This document shows positions 27,256 through 36,020 of a stretch of DNA of 64,000 nucleotides, piece after piece; position 1 is the first letter of the stretch; every line of letters starts with the position of its first letter. A program made the translations under genes and the position numbers. The stretch covers positions 35,742-99,741 of the forward strand of contig NZ_MBEJ01000091.1 of NCBI RefSeq assembly GCF_001953975.1. The letters are read 5' to 3'. This DNA comes from Mycobacterium sp. NS-7484 (GTDB lineage: Bacteria; Actinomycetota; Actinomycetes; Mycobacteriales; Mycobacteriaceae). The notes below the pieces were generated by a model. The model made no database searches. It saw only the letters and a list, made by a program, of their open reading frames with translations, and had not been told where the DNA came from.

Positions 27256-27585
27256 ATGTCCACAAAGTTGATTTCCACGATGTTGTTCACCGGCGCTGCG
27301 GCGGGTGCCGTGGCCTTCGCCCCGGTGGCTTTCGCCGAGCCCGGACCGCCGCCGCCCGCCCCGCCGGCGCCTGGCTGCTACAACCCGGATGGCACGCCGT
27401 GTACTCCGTCGGCCGGCCCGCAGGGCGCGGGCGCCGAGGTTCCCGGTGGCCCCGGGGCTCAGGCCGGGTCTGACGGCCACGTCTCGGCCGGTGTGCCGGG
27501 CGGACCGTGGGCCGAGGCAGGGCCCGGTGGCGGCGTCGCCTGTGTGCCGGGCGGGCCGTGCCGAACCATTGATCTTCCCGGCTGA
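27256..27585 (+). CDS. small secreted Pro/Gly-rich protein
   Basis: A 109-residue exported protein: signal peptide to about residue 27 (FAPVAFAEPG), a Pro run, a CYNPDGTPC motif, a Gly/Ala-rich middle with two PGGP repeats, and VACVPGGPCRTIDLPG at the end. The terminal C-x-P-G-x-x-C is shared with the divergent lipoprotein, and PGGP units occur in both, so the two look like relatives. The ATG is 149 bp from the lipoprotein start; both promoters lie in that spacer. Confidence 0.75.
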   Translation: MSTKLISTMLFTGAAAGAVAFAPVAFAEPGPPPPAPPAPGCYNPDGTPCTPSAGPQGAGAEVPGGPGAQAGSDGHVSAGVPGGPWAEAGPGGGVACVPGGPCRTIDLPG

Positions 27586-27606
27586 GCCGGGATGACGGTC
27601 AGACCC

Positions 27607-27684
27607 TAGGCCGAGCGCCCGCGCTCTTCTGCTAGACCGAGCGCCCGCGCTCTTCTGCTAGACCGAGCGCCCGCGCTCGACTCG
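27607..27684. repeat. three tandem 26-bp copies of the pgi 3' end
   Basis: Units start at 27607, 27633 and 27659. The third unit is the end of pgi itself, with the pgi stop codon (27658-27660) at its edge; two further copies lie downstream. Each unit contains GAGCGCCCGCGCTC, a compact inverted repeat, so the array gives three successive hairpins past the stop and may terminate pgi transcription. Confidence 0.85.
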
Positions 27685-29307
27685 ATACCGGCGCACCAGC
27701 GCATCGGTCGACGAATCGGATTGCCGCTCAGGTGACTCCGGTTCGGTGATCACCGGCAGCAGGGCCTTGGCCTGGGTCTTGCCCAGTTCGACACCCCATT
27801 GATCGAAGGAGTCGATGCCCCAGATCACTCCCTCGGTGAACACCTGGTGTTCGTACAGGGCGATCAGCTGACCTACCACCGACGGCGTCAATCTCGTCCC
27901 CAGGATTGACGTCGTCGGTCGGTTTCCGGGCATCACCTTGTGCGGGACGACGTCAGCCGAAGTCCCTTCGGCGGCAATGTCTTCGGCGGTTTTCCCGAAC
28001 GCCAGCACCTGGGTCTGGGCGAAGAAGTTGCTCATCAGCAGGTCATGCATGCTGCCGGTGCCGTCGGCCGTGGGTAGGTCGTCGGTGGGCTGGGAGAAGC
28101 CGATGAAATCGGCAGGCACCAACCGGGTGCCCTGATGCAACAGCTGATAGAAGGCATGCTGGCCGTTGGTTCCCGGCTCGCCCCAGAAGATCTCGCCGGT
28201 GTCAGTGGTCACCGGGGTGCCGTCCGACTGCACCGACTTGCCGTTGGACTCCATCGTCAACTGCTGCAGATAGGCGGCAAACCGCGACAGGTCGTTGGAG
28301 TACGGCAGCACCGCACGCGTCTGTGCGCCAAAGAAATTCGAGTACCACAGACCGATCAGGCCGAGCAGCGCCGGCGCGTTCTCGATCAGCGGTGCGGTGC
28401 GGAAGTGCTCGTCGACCAGGTGGAAGCCCGCCAGGAATTCGCCGAACCGCTCGCGGCCGATCGCCGCCATCACCGACAGCCCGATCGCCGAGTCCACCGA
28501 GTACCGCCCACCGACCCAGTCCCAGAACCCGAACATGTTGTCGGTGTCGATTCCGAACTCACTCACCAGCTTCGCGTTGGTCGACACCGCGACGAAGTGC
28601 TTGGACACCGCCTCGTCACCCAGGGCGTCGACCAACCAGCGGCGTGCGGCGGTGGCGTTGGTCAGCGTCTCCAGCGTCGAGAACGTCTTCGATGCGACGA
28701 TGAAAAGCGTTGTGGCCGGGTCCAAGTCGGCCAGAGTGGCGACCAGATCGGCCGGGTCGACGTTGGAGACAAAGCGGGCGGCGATGCCGGCGTCGACGTA
28801 GTGGCGCAGCGCGTCGTACACCATCACCGGGCCCAGGTCCGATCCGCCGATGCCGATGTTGACGACGGTCTTGATGCGTTCGCCGGTGGCGCCCGTCCAG
28901 TCACCGTTGCGCAACCGGTCGGTGAATTCGCCCATCCGGGCCAGCACCTCGTGTACGTCGGCGACCACGTTCTGGCCGTCGACGGTCAGCGAGGCATCGG
29001 CAGGCAACCGCAGGGCGGTGTGCAGCACCGCGCGGTCCTCGGAGGTGTTGATGTGCGCACCGGCGAACATCGCATCGCGTCGGGCCTCCAGTCCGGCCGC
29101 GCGGGCCAGATCGGTGAGCAACTCCAACGTCCGGCGCGTGACGCGGTGCTTGCTGTAGTCGATGTAGAGATCGCCGACGGTCAGTACCAACTCGGTTCCG
29201 CGGTCGGGATCCTCGGCGAACAGATCCGTCAGGTGGACATCCCTGATCTCGTCGTAGTGCTTCGACAAGGCCTGCCAGGCCGGGGTTGCGGTGATGTCAG
29301 CACTCAT
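27658..29307 (-). CDS. pgi: glucose-6-phosphate isomerase
   Basis: A 549-residue glycolytic and gluconeogenic enzyme that interconverts glucose-6-phosphate and fructose-6-phosphate. [17 protein letters not shown] (P-site), the [15 protein letters not shown] segment and [18 protein letters not shown] with the catalytic Glu are all present. ATG 29307 ([11 protein letters not shown]) is chosen; ATG 29319 would add four residues and give 553, the M. tuberculosis length. The gene ends inside a 26-bp tandem repeat. It is divergent from the aldehyde dehydrogenase gene by 50 bp. Confidence 0.97.
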   Translation of the reverse strand: MSADITATPAWQALSKHYDEIRDVHLTDLFAEDPDRGTELVLTVGDLYIDYSKHRVTRRTLELLTDLARAAGLEARRDAMFAGAHINTSEDRAVLHTALRLPADASLTVDGQNVVADVHEVLARMGEFTDRLRNGDWTGATGERIKTVVNIGIGGSDLGPVMVYDALRHYVDAGIAARFVSNVDPADLVATLADLDPATTLFIVASKTFSTLETLTNATAARRWLVDALGDEAVSKHFVAVSTNAKLVSEFGIDTDNMFGFWDWVGGRYSVDSAIGLSVMAAIGRERFGEFLAGFHLVDEHFRTAPLIENAPALLGLIGLWYSNFFGAQTRAVLPYSNDLSRFAAYLQQLTMESNGKSVQSDGTPVTTDTGEIFWGEPGTNGQHAFYQLLHQGTRLVPADFIGFSQPTDDLPTADGTGSMHDLLMSNFFAQTQVLAFGKTAEDIAAEGTSADVVPHKVMPGNRPTTSILGTRLTPSVVGQLIALYEHQVFTEGVIWGIDSFDQWGVELGKTQAKALLPVITEPESPERQSDSSTDALVRRYRVERGRSV

Positions 29308-29357
29308 TCTGTTGACCATAGTGCGGCGCTCGAATCGAAGGTGTACATGATTGATGT

Positions 29358-30806
29358 ATGGCCTTTGAAGACTTGATTTCATCCGTGCCCACGGGACTGT
29401 GGATCGGCGGTGAGGAGCGCCAGGCCGCGTCGACGTTCAACGTGCTGGACCCGAGCGACGATCAGGTGCTGGCCACGGTCGCCGATGCCACCCCCGAGGA
29501 CGCGGTCGCTGCACTGGACGCAGCGTGTGCCGTGCAGGCCGAATGGGCCGCGACCGCCCCCCGCACCCGCGGCGAGATCCTCCGTTCGGTGTTCGAGAAG
29601 ATCACCGAACGGGCCGACGACATCGCCGCGTTGATGACGCTGGAGATGGGCAAGGTGCTCGCCGAGAGCAAGGGTGAGGTCACCTACGGCGCCGAGTTCT
29701 TCCGCTGGTTCTCCGAGGAGGCGGTGCGCATCGCCGGACGCTTCACCCCGGCCCCGGCCGGCACCGGCCGCATCTTGGTCACCCAGCAGGCCGTCGGCCC
29801 GTGTTACGCGATCACGCCGTGGAACTTCCCGCTCGCGATGGGCACCCGAAAGATGGGCCCGGCGTTCGCCGCCGGCTGCACGATGATCGTCAAACCCGCG
29901 CAGGAAACTCCGCTGACCATGCTGTTGCTGGCCAAGCTGATGGACGAGGCCGGCCTGCCCAAAGGCGTGCTCTCGGTGCTGCCGACCACCGACCCCAGGG
30001 CGGTCACCACCGCGCTCCTTGACGACGGCCGCCTGCGCAAGCTGACGTTCACCGGCTCGACCGGGGTGGGCAAGGCCCTGGTGAAGCAATCCGCCGACAC
30101 CCTGCTGCGCACTTCGATGGAGCTCGGCGGCAACGCGCCGTTCATCGTGTTCGACGACGCCGATGTCGACGCCGCGGTCGACGGCGCGATCCTGGCCAAG
30201 ATGCGCAACGGTGGCGAGGCCTGCACCGCGGCCAACCGCTTCCACGTGGCCAACTCGGTGCGCGAGGAGTTCACCGAGAAACTCGTCAAGCGGATGAGCG
30301 AGTTCACCCTCGGCAAGGGCATCGACCCGTCGTCCACGTTGGGCCCTCTGATCAATTCCAAGCAGGTCTCCACCGTCACGGAACTGGTCTCGGATGCGGT
30401 CTCGCGCGGCGCGACCGTCGCGGTCGGCGGCGTCGCCCCCGGCGGCCCGGGCAACTTCTACCCGGCCACCGTCCTCACCGATGTGCCCGCCGACGCGCGG
30501 ATCCTCAAGGAGGAGGTGTTCGGTCCGGTGGCGCCGATCACCGGGTTCGACACCGAGGAAGAGGGTGTGGCCGCGGCCAACGACACCGAATACGGCTTGG
30601 CCGCTTACGTTTACACCCAGTCACTGGACCGGGCGCTGCGGGTGGCCGAGGGTATCGAGTCCGGCATGGTCGGCATCAACCGCGGCGTCATCTCCGATGC
30701 GGCCGCACCGTTCGGCGGCATCAAGGAATCCGGATTCGGCCGTGAGGGCGGGTCGGAGGGTATCGAGGAATACCTCGAGACCAAGTACATCGCGCTGACC
30801 AAGTAA
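29358..30806 (+). CDS. succinate-semialdehyde-type aldehyde dehydrogenase
   Basis: A 482-residue NAD(P)-dependent aldehyde dehydrogenase closest in layout to GabD. It has PWNFPLAM, the catalytic Glu in [10 protein letters not shown] and the nucleophilic Cys in [11 protein letters not shown]. The likely reaction is succinate semialdehyde to succinate, feeding the TCA cycle. Specificity between GabD1/GabD2-like enzymes cannot be settled by eye. The ATG is close to the divergent pgi start. Confidence 0.88.
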   Translation: MAFEDLISSVPTGLWIGGEERQAASTFNVLDPSDDQVLATVADATPEDAVAALDAACAVQAEWAATAPRTRGEILRSVFEKITERADDIAALMTLEMGKVLAESKGEVTYGAEFFRWFSEEAVRIAGRFTPAPAGTGRILVTQQAVGPCYAITPWNFPLAMGTRKMGPAFAAGCTMIVKPAQETPLTMLLLAKLMDEAGLPKGVLSVLPTTDPRAVTTALLDDGRLRKLTFTGSTGVGKALVKQSADTLLRTSMELGGNAPFIVFDDADVDAAVDGAILAKMRNGGEACTAANRFHVANSVREEFTEKLVKRMSEFTLGKGIDPSSTLGPLINSKQVSTVTELVSDAVSRGATVAVGGVAPGGPGNFYPATVLTDVPADARILKEEVFGPVAPITGFDTEEEGVAAANDTEYGLAAYVYTQSLDRALRVAEGIESGMVGINRGVISDAAAPFGGIKESGFGREGGSEGIEEYLETKYIALTK

Positions 30807-30891
30807 CCCACGCAGAATCTCCCGTCGCGCCTTCCCGATTCGGCGCCCGAGTCCCCCTAAACTCTGGGGCTCAAGGCCAAGACGGGAGGCA

Positions 30892-32895
30892 ATGACGTTG
30901 ACTGCGGCGCCAGTCCGTGCTGCCGGTCGGCGTCGGCGTGCCTCCATCCGGCGGGACATCCCCGCGCTCGACGGCATCCGCGCGATCGCCGTGGCCCTGG
31001 TATTGGCCGGCCACGGGGGAGTGCCCGGCGTGGCCGGCGGGTTCATCGGTGTCGATGTCTTCTTCGTGCTCAGCGGATTCCTGATCACCTCGCTGTTGCT
31101 CGACGAGTACCGCCGCACCGAACGCATCGACCTCAAGGGCTTCTGGATCCGGCGGGCCAAGCGTCTGCTGCCGGCGATGGTGTTGATGACGTTGGCCGTG
31201 GTGATCGCCCGCGACCTGTTCCCGTCCGACGCGGTGGCCTCACTTCGCGACGATGCGGTCGCGGCGTTCTTCTGGATGGCGAACTGGGTGTTCGTCGCCG
31301 GGAACACCGACTACTTCAGCCAGGGTGCCACCCCGTCGCCGTTGCAGCACACCTGGTCGCTCGCGGTCGAGGAGCAGTACTACGTCATCTGGCCGCTGCT
31401 GGTGCTGGCCGCGGCCCTGGCGCTGCGCCGGCGTCGCCCGCAGGCAGTGCGTGCGGCCGTCTTCGTGCTCGCGGTGCTCGGCGTCGTCGCCTCGGCGGTC
31501 GAGGCGATCCTGCTGTCCGGCGATGACAGCCTGCTCAACCGCGTCTACTTCGGTACCGACACCCGGGCCCAGGCCCTACTGGTGGGCGCGGCCGCCGCAG
31601 CGCTGCTGGTGCGGGACTGGTCGGCACTGACCGTGTCGGGCACGTTGATCCGGGCCCGGTGGCGACGGTGGGTGGCCTGGACGCTCCCGGTGCTGGGCGT
31701 GCTCGTCCTCGGTGCGGCCGCGCATCTGGCCACCGGAAGTGCCGCCGAATTCCGCCATGGCCTGCTGATCGTGGTGGCCCTGGGCGCGGTGCTCGTCGTG
31801 GCGCCGGTCGCGCTCGATCAGGACGGTTACGTGGCCCGCGCGCTGGCCTGGTATCCGCTGGTCACCCTCGGGGTCATCTCCTACGGCGTCTACCTGTGGC
31901 ACTGGCCGATCTTCCTGATCCTCAACGGGGAACGCACCGGCCTGTCCGGTTGGTCCCTGTTGGCGTTGCGGTGCGCGGTGACGATCGCGGTGTCGTGGGT
32001 GTCGTGGTGGGCGATCGAGCAGCCGATCCGGCACTGGCGCCCGGAGCATGTGCCGATGTTGCGTCTGGCCGGGGCCACCGTGGCCACCGCGGCGGTGGTG
32101 ACGATGACGGTCGTCCCGGTGAGTGTGCCGACCCGCCCCGCGGGCCCCGACGTGTTGGCCGCCGCCGCTTCCGAACAGGACGTCGGCGCCGAACGGGCCG
32201 TTCCGGTGGGACCGCCGCCGGCGTTGCCGCCGGGCACGCGGACCGTCGCCGTCTTCGGTGACTCGGTGGCCTGGACCCTGATGCGGTATCTGCCCAACAC
32301 CCCGGGATTCCACTTCAGCGACTACACGACGATCGGCTGCGGCATTGCCCGCGGCGGGCCGTACCGGTCGGCCGGCGAGACGCTCAACCAGAAACCGGAA
32401 TGCGATTCCTGGCCCGAGCGCTGGGCACAGCGGATCGAACATGACCGCCCCGAGACCGTGCTGCTGATGATCGGTCGCTGGGAGGTCGTCGACCGCACCT
32501 GGCACGGACGCTGGGCGCACATCGGCAACGACGGCTACGACGCCTACCTCAAGAGCGAGCTGCAACGCGCACTGGACATTCTCAGCTCGACCGGCGCCCG
32601 CGTGGTGGTGACCACGGCGCCCTACAACCGGCGCGGTGAGCGGTCCGACGGAACGCTGTATCCGGAGGACCAGCCGGGCCGGGTGCAGACCTGGAACACC
32701 ATGCTGCGCAACGTGGCCGCGAAACGGCCGAACGTCTCGGTGCTGGATTTCAACGCCAAGCTGAACCCGGACGGCAAGTACACCGCGAAGATCGACGGGG
32801 TGCGGATGCGCAGCGACGGCGTCCATCCGACCGCCGAGGCGGTGAAGTGGCTGACGCCGTGGTTGATCGACTCGCTGAAGACGCCCGCGAAGTAA
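30892..32895 (+). CDS. OafA/YrhL-like acyltransferase with SGNH domain
   Basis: A 667-residue membrane O-acyltransferase. An N-terminal acyltransferase-3 domain with ~10 helices (PALDGIRAIAVALVLAGH and GVDVFFVLSGFLITSLLL near the start) is joined to a C-terminal periplasmic SGNH hydrolase-like domain (FGDSVAW with the Ser, and DGVHPTAEAV with Asp/His). Such two-domain proteins acylate cell-envelope glycans or glycolipids. The ATG follows GGGAGGCA. The acceptor is unknown. Confidence 0.9.
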   Translation: MTLTAAPVRAAGRRRRASIRRDIPALDGIRAIAVALVLAGHGGVPGVAGGFIGVDVFFVLSGFLITSLLLDEYRRTERIDLKGFWIRRAKRLLPAMVLMTLAVVIARDLFPSDAVASLRDDAVAAFFWMANWVFVAGNTDYFSQGATPSPLQHTWSLAVEEQYYVIWPLLVLAAALALRRRRPQAVRAAVFVLAVLGVVASAVEAILLSGDDSLLNRVYFGTDTRAQALLVGAAAAALLVRDWSALTVSGTLIRARWRRWVAWTLPVLGVLVLGAAAHLATGSAAEFRHGLLIVVALGAVLVVAPVALDQDGYVARALAWYPLVTLGVISYGVYLWHWPIFLILNGERTGLSGWSLLALRCAVTIAVSWVSWWAIEQPIRHWRPEHVPMLRLAGATVATAAVVTMTVVPVSVPTRPAGPDVLAAAASEQDVGAERAVPVGPPPALPPGTRTVAVFGDSVAWTLMRYLPNTPGFHFSDYTTIGCGIARGGPYRSAGETLNQKPECDSWPERWAQRIEHDRPETVLLMIGRWEVVDRTWHGRWAHIGNDGYDAYLKSELQRALDILSSTGARVVVTTAPYNRRGERSDGTLYPEDQPGRVQTWNTMLRNVAAKRPNVSVLDFNAKLNPDGKYTAKIDGVRMRSDGVHPTAEAVKWLTPWLIDSLKTPAK

Positions 32896-32908
32896 GGCTC
32901 AGTGGCCG

Positions 32909-32952
32909 GGTCTAATGGCCGAGGCGGCTGGGTCTAATGGCCGAGCCGGCCG
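32909..32952. repeat. tandem 22-bp duplication of the chorismate mutase gene end
   Basis: Two copies of a 22-bp unit starting GGTCTAATGGCCGAG lie at 32909-32930 and 32931-32952, differing at three positions. The second copy contains the stop codon of the minus-strand chorismate mutase gene (32934-32936). As at pgi, the terminal codons plus stop are duplicated downstream. Confidence 0.75.
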
Positions 32953-33212
32953 CGGCCGAGCTGGAGCAACAGGATGGCCAGGTCTTTGCCCTCGGGCCCG
33001 AGCACGCTGTACCGCTCGATGACCTGCATCTCACGGTTGTGCACCAGCCGGGTCCCGCCGGACGCCATCCGGGCCTTGCCGATCTCCTTGGAGACCTCGG
33101 CGCGGCGCTGTACGGCCGCAAGGATGGTGGCATCGAGTTCGTCGATCTCGCGGCGCAGGTCATCAATGTCGGGCACGGTTCGATGGTCCCAGGCAAGCCC
33201 GTGCCAACGCAA
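32934..33212 (-). CDS. AroQ-type chorismate mutase (intracellular)
   Basis: The product is up to 92 residues and matches the intracellular AroQ-delta mutase at Rv0948c. It converts chorismate to prephenate for Phe/Tyr synthesis and in mycobacteria works in a complex with DAHP synthase. Active-site residues sit in DLRREIDELDATIL, RRAEVSKEIGKARM and ERYSVLGPEGKDLA; the C-terminal RLGH is the piece that contacts DAHP synthase. The start is uncertain: TTG 33212 has GGGGA upstream, while GTG 33176 gives 80 residues. It is divergent from uvrD1. Confidence 0.88.
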   Translation of the reverse strand: MRWHGLAWDHRTVPDIDDLRREIDELDATILAAVQRRAEVSKEIGKARMASGGTRLVHNREMQVIERYSVLGPEGKDLAILLLQLGRGRLGH

Positions 33213-33247
33213 AACTGTCCCCGCTCGGCGGTAAGTTTGAACTCAAG

Positions 33248-35557
33248 ATGACGCTCGCTACCGAAACTGATGCACTTCTCGACGGCCTGAACCCGCAGCA
33301 ACGCCAGGCGGTGCTGCACGAAGGGTCGCCGTTGTTGATCGTCGCGGGCGCCGGCTCGGGCAAGACGGCGGTGCTGACGCGCCGCATCGCCTACCTGTTG
33401 GCGGCCCGTGACGTCGGGGTGGGCCAGGTCCTGGCCATCACGTTCACCAATAAGGCCGCCGCCGAGATGCGCGAGCGCGTGGTAGGGCTCGTCGGCCCCA
33501 AGGCCCGCAACATGTGGGTCTCGACGTTCCACTCCACGTGCGTGCGGATTCTGCGCAACCAGGCCTCGTTGCTGCCCGGGCTGAACTCCAACTTCTCGAT
33601 CTACGATTCCGACGATTCCCGGCGCCTGCTGATGATGATCGGCAAGGACATGGGCCTGGACACCAAGCGGTACTCGCCGCGCCTGCTGGCCAACGGCATC
33701 TCGAACCTGAAGAACGAGCTGATCGGGCCCGAGCAGGCCGCGGCCGAGGCCTCGGAAGCCGCCGAGGAGATGGCGGGCATCATCGCCCAGGTCTACGGCG
33801 AATACCAGCGCCGGCTGCGGGCGGCCAACGCGCTGGACTTCGACGACCTGATCGGTGAGACGGTCGGCATCCTGCAGGCCTTCCCGCAGATCGCGCAGTA
33901 CTACCGGCGCCGGTTCCGTCACGTGCTGGTCGACGAATACCAGGACACCAACCATGCCCAGTATGTGTTGGTGCGCGAGCTGGTGGGCCATCACCTCGAC
34001 GAGCACGACGGCGTGCCGCCCTCGGAGCTGTGTGTGGTGGGCGACGCGGATCAGTCCATCTACGCGTTCCGCGGCGCGACGATCCGCAACATCGAGGACT
34101 TCGAGCGCGACTACCCGGACGCGACGACGATCCTGCTGGAGCAGAACTACCGCTCCACCCAGACCATCCTGAACGCGGCCAACTCGGTGATCTCCCGCAA
34201 CACCGGTCGGCGTGAGAAGCGGCTGTGGACCGAGGAGGGCGAGGGCGAGCTGATTGTCGGCTACGTGGCCGACAACGAGCATGACGAGGCCCGCTTCGTC
34301 GCCGAGGAGATCGACGCCCTGGCCGACAGCGAGGGCCTCAAATACGGTGATGTCGCGGTGTTCTACCGCACCAACAACTCCTCGCGTGCGCTGGAGGAGG
34401 TGTTCATCCGCGCCGGCATTCCCTACAAGGTCGTCGGCGGGGTGCGGTTCTACGAGCGCCGCGAGATCCGCGACATCGTGGCTTACCTGCGGGTGTTGGA
34501 CAATCCGGGGGACTCGGTGAGCATGCGCCGCATCCTCAACACGCCGCGCCGCGGCATCGGGGACCGCGCCGAGGCCTGTGTGGCCGTCTACGCCGAGAAC
34601 ACCGGCTCCAGCTTCAACGACGCGTTGCAGGCCGCCGCCGAGGGCCGGGTCCCCATGCTCAACAGCCGCTCGGAAAAGGCGATCGCGAGCTTCGTGCAGC
34701 TGCTCGACTCGTTGCGCGGCAAGCTCGACGACGAGCTCGGCGATCTGGTCGAGGCCGTGCTGGAGCGCACCGGCTACCGCCGTGAGTTGGAAGCCTCCAG
34801 CGACCCGCAGGATCTGGCCCGGCTGGACAACCTCAACGAATTGGTCAGCGTCGCACACGAATTCAGTACTGACCTGGCCAATGCCCGGGCCCTGGCCGAA
34901 GAGGAGCCGGTCGACGAGGACATCCCGGACACCGGCGTGCTGGCCCAGTTCCTCGAGCGGGTGTCGCTGGTGGCCGATGCCGACGAGATCCCCGAGGACG
35001 GCGCGGGTGTGGTGACGATGATGACGCTGCACACCGCCAAGGGGTTGGAGTTCCCGGCCGTGTTCGTCACCGGCTGGGAGGACGGCATGTTCCCGCACAT
35101 GCGGGCCCTGGGCGATCCCAACGAACTGTCCGAGGAACGCCGGCTGGCCTATGTCGGTATCACCCGGGCCCGCAAGCGGCTGTACCTGTCGCGGGCCAAG
35201 GTGCGCTCGTCGTGGGGCCAGCCGATGCTCAACCCGGAATCCCGGTTCCTGCGGGAGATCCCGGAAGACCTGATCAACTGGCGGCGCGTGGAACAGCCGT
35301 CGTCAGGACTGAGCGCCCCGGTCGGCAATGCCGGGCGATACGGCACGCCACGTCCATCGCCGTCGCGGCCGGCCGCCGCCCGCAACCGGCCGGTGATCAC
35401 GTTGACCCCCGGCGACCGCGTCACCCACGACAAGTACGGGCTGGGCCGGGTCGAGGAAGTCTCGGGTGTCGGCGAATCGGCGATGTCCCTGATCGACTTC
35501 GGCAGTGCCGGCCGGGTCAAGCTCATGCACAACCACGCGCCGATCCAGAAACTCTGA
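33248..35557 (+). CDS. uvrD1: ATP-dependent DNA helicase UvrD1
   Basis: A 769-residue SF1A helicase of the UvrD/PcrA type used in nucleotide excision repair; in mycobacteria it is stimulated by Ku. Motifs: Q-motif GLNPQQRQAV, Walker A AGAGSGKT, Walker B DEYQDTNHAQ, GDADQSIYAFRGA (motif III region), QNYRST (IV), TLHTAKGLEFP (V) and VGITRARKRLY (VI). The C-terminus has the RNA-polymerase-binding Tudor-like tail (VGESAMSLIDFGSAGRVKLM). The ATG has a weak ribosome site. Strong hairpin sequence follows the stop. Confidence 0.97.
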   Translation: MTLATETDALLDGLNPQQRQAVLHEGSPLLIVAGAGSGKTAVLTRRIAYLLAARDVGVGQVLAITFTNKAAAEMRERVVGLVGPKARNMWVSTFHSTCVRILRNQASLLPGLNSNFSIYDSDDSRRLLMMIGKDMGLDTKRYSPRLLANGISNLKNELIGPEQAAAEASEAAEEMAGIIAQVYGEYQRRLRAANALDFDDLIGETVGILQAFPQIAQYYRRRFRHVLVDEYQDTNHAQYVLVRELVGHHLDEHDGVPPSELCVVGDADQSIYAFRGATIRNIEDFERDYPDATTILLEQNYRSTQTILNAANSVISRNTGRREKRLWTEEGEGELIVGYVADNEHDEARFVAEEIDALADSEGLKYGDVAVFYRTNNSSRALEEVFIRAGIPYKVVGGVRFYERREIRDIVAYLRVLDNPGDSVSMRRILNTPRRGIGDRAEACVAVYAENTGSSFNDALQAAAEGRVPMLNSRSEKAIASFVQLLDSLRGKLDDELGDLVEAVLERTGYRRELEASSDPQDLARLDNLNELVSVAHEFSTDLANARALAEEEPVDEDIPDTGVLAQFLERVSLVADADEIPEDGAGVVTMMTLHTAKGLEFPAVFVTGWEDGMFPHMRALGDPNELSEERRLAYVGITRARKRLYLSRAKVRSSWGQPMLNPESRFLREIPEDLINWRRVEQPSSGLSAPVGNAGRYGTPRPSPSRPAAARNRPVITLTPGDRVTHDKYGLGRVEEVSGVGESAMSLIDFGSAGRVKLMHNHAPIQKL

Positions 35558-35559
35558 GC

Positions 35560-35618
35560 CGTTGACTCTGCGCTGACGACGTTGGTCGCACTTCTGCGTC
35601 GCCTACGCAGAGTCAACG
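35560..35618. terminator. inverted repeat between convergent uvrD1 and ferredoxin genes
   Basis: CGTTGACTCTGCG (35560-35572) and CGCAGAGTCAACG (35606-35618) are perfect 13-bp inverse complements separated by 33 nt. The element begins just after the uvrD1 stop, and its right arm includes the stop codon of the convergent ferredoxin gene. It could act as a bidirectional terminator. Confidence 0.65.
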
Positions 35619-36020
35619 AGCGGCGTGATGCCAGGGCTCGTCCGCCAACACCGCCGGGGCCGGCAGGCGTGGTTCGGCCAGGGGTGGAACCGCGGTCAGC
35701 ACCGGGTTCTGGTCCAGCCGTGACCCCGCGGTGCGGCCGCCGCCCCAGCCGACCATCGCCCGGTACCCGCCGAACAACCCGACGTCCCGCACCACGGTTT
35801 CGGACGCGTGGGGACTGTCGGCGCCGACGGGGGACGACACCGGGGAGACGTAGAGCGCGTCGGTGGGGCAGTAGGCCTCACACATGAAACAGGTTTGGCA
35901 GTCGGACTGGCGCGCGATCACCGGCACCCCGTCGGCCCCGCGGTCAAAGACATCGGTGGGGCACACCTTGATGCAGACGTCGCATTTGATGCATGCCGTC
36001 GAGCTGACGATCTCGATCAT
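35613..36020 (-). CDS. two-[4Fe-4S] ferredoxin, AprB-like electron-transfer subunit
   Basis: A 135-residue ferredoxin with two classic clusters: CIKCDVCIKVCP (about residue 10) and CQTCFMCEAYCP (about residue 42). After the clusters comes a ~75-residue tail rich in Pro and Gly. ATG 36020 overlaps the stop of the flavoprotein gene (ATGA). The pairing with an AprA-like flavoprotein suggests it is the iron-sulfur subunit of that enzyme, comparable with AprB of APS reductase, but the partner reaction is not known. It is the last gene of the operon. Confidence 0.88.
   Translation of the reverse strand: MIEIVSSTACIKCDVCIKVCPTDVFDRGADGVPVIARQSDCQTCFMCEAYCPTDALYVSPVSSPVGADSPHASETVVRDVGLFGGYRAMVGWGGGRTAGSRLDQNPVLTAVPPLAEPRLPAPAVLADEPWHHAAR

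Noticed and set aside
33213..33247. SOS box upstream of uvrD1
   Set aside because: No TCGAAC(N4)GTTCGA-like sequence was seen in the short spacer.
32912..35098. 728-codon open frame antisense to uvrD1
   Set aside because: It is a high-GC shadow of uvrD1: composition rich in Arg/His/Gln, no recognisable domain, and the opposite strand is a well-conserved helicase.
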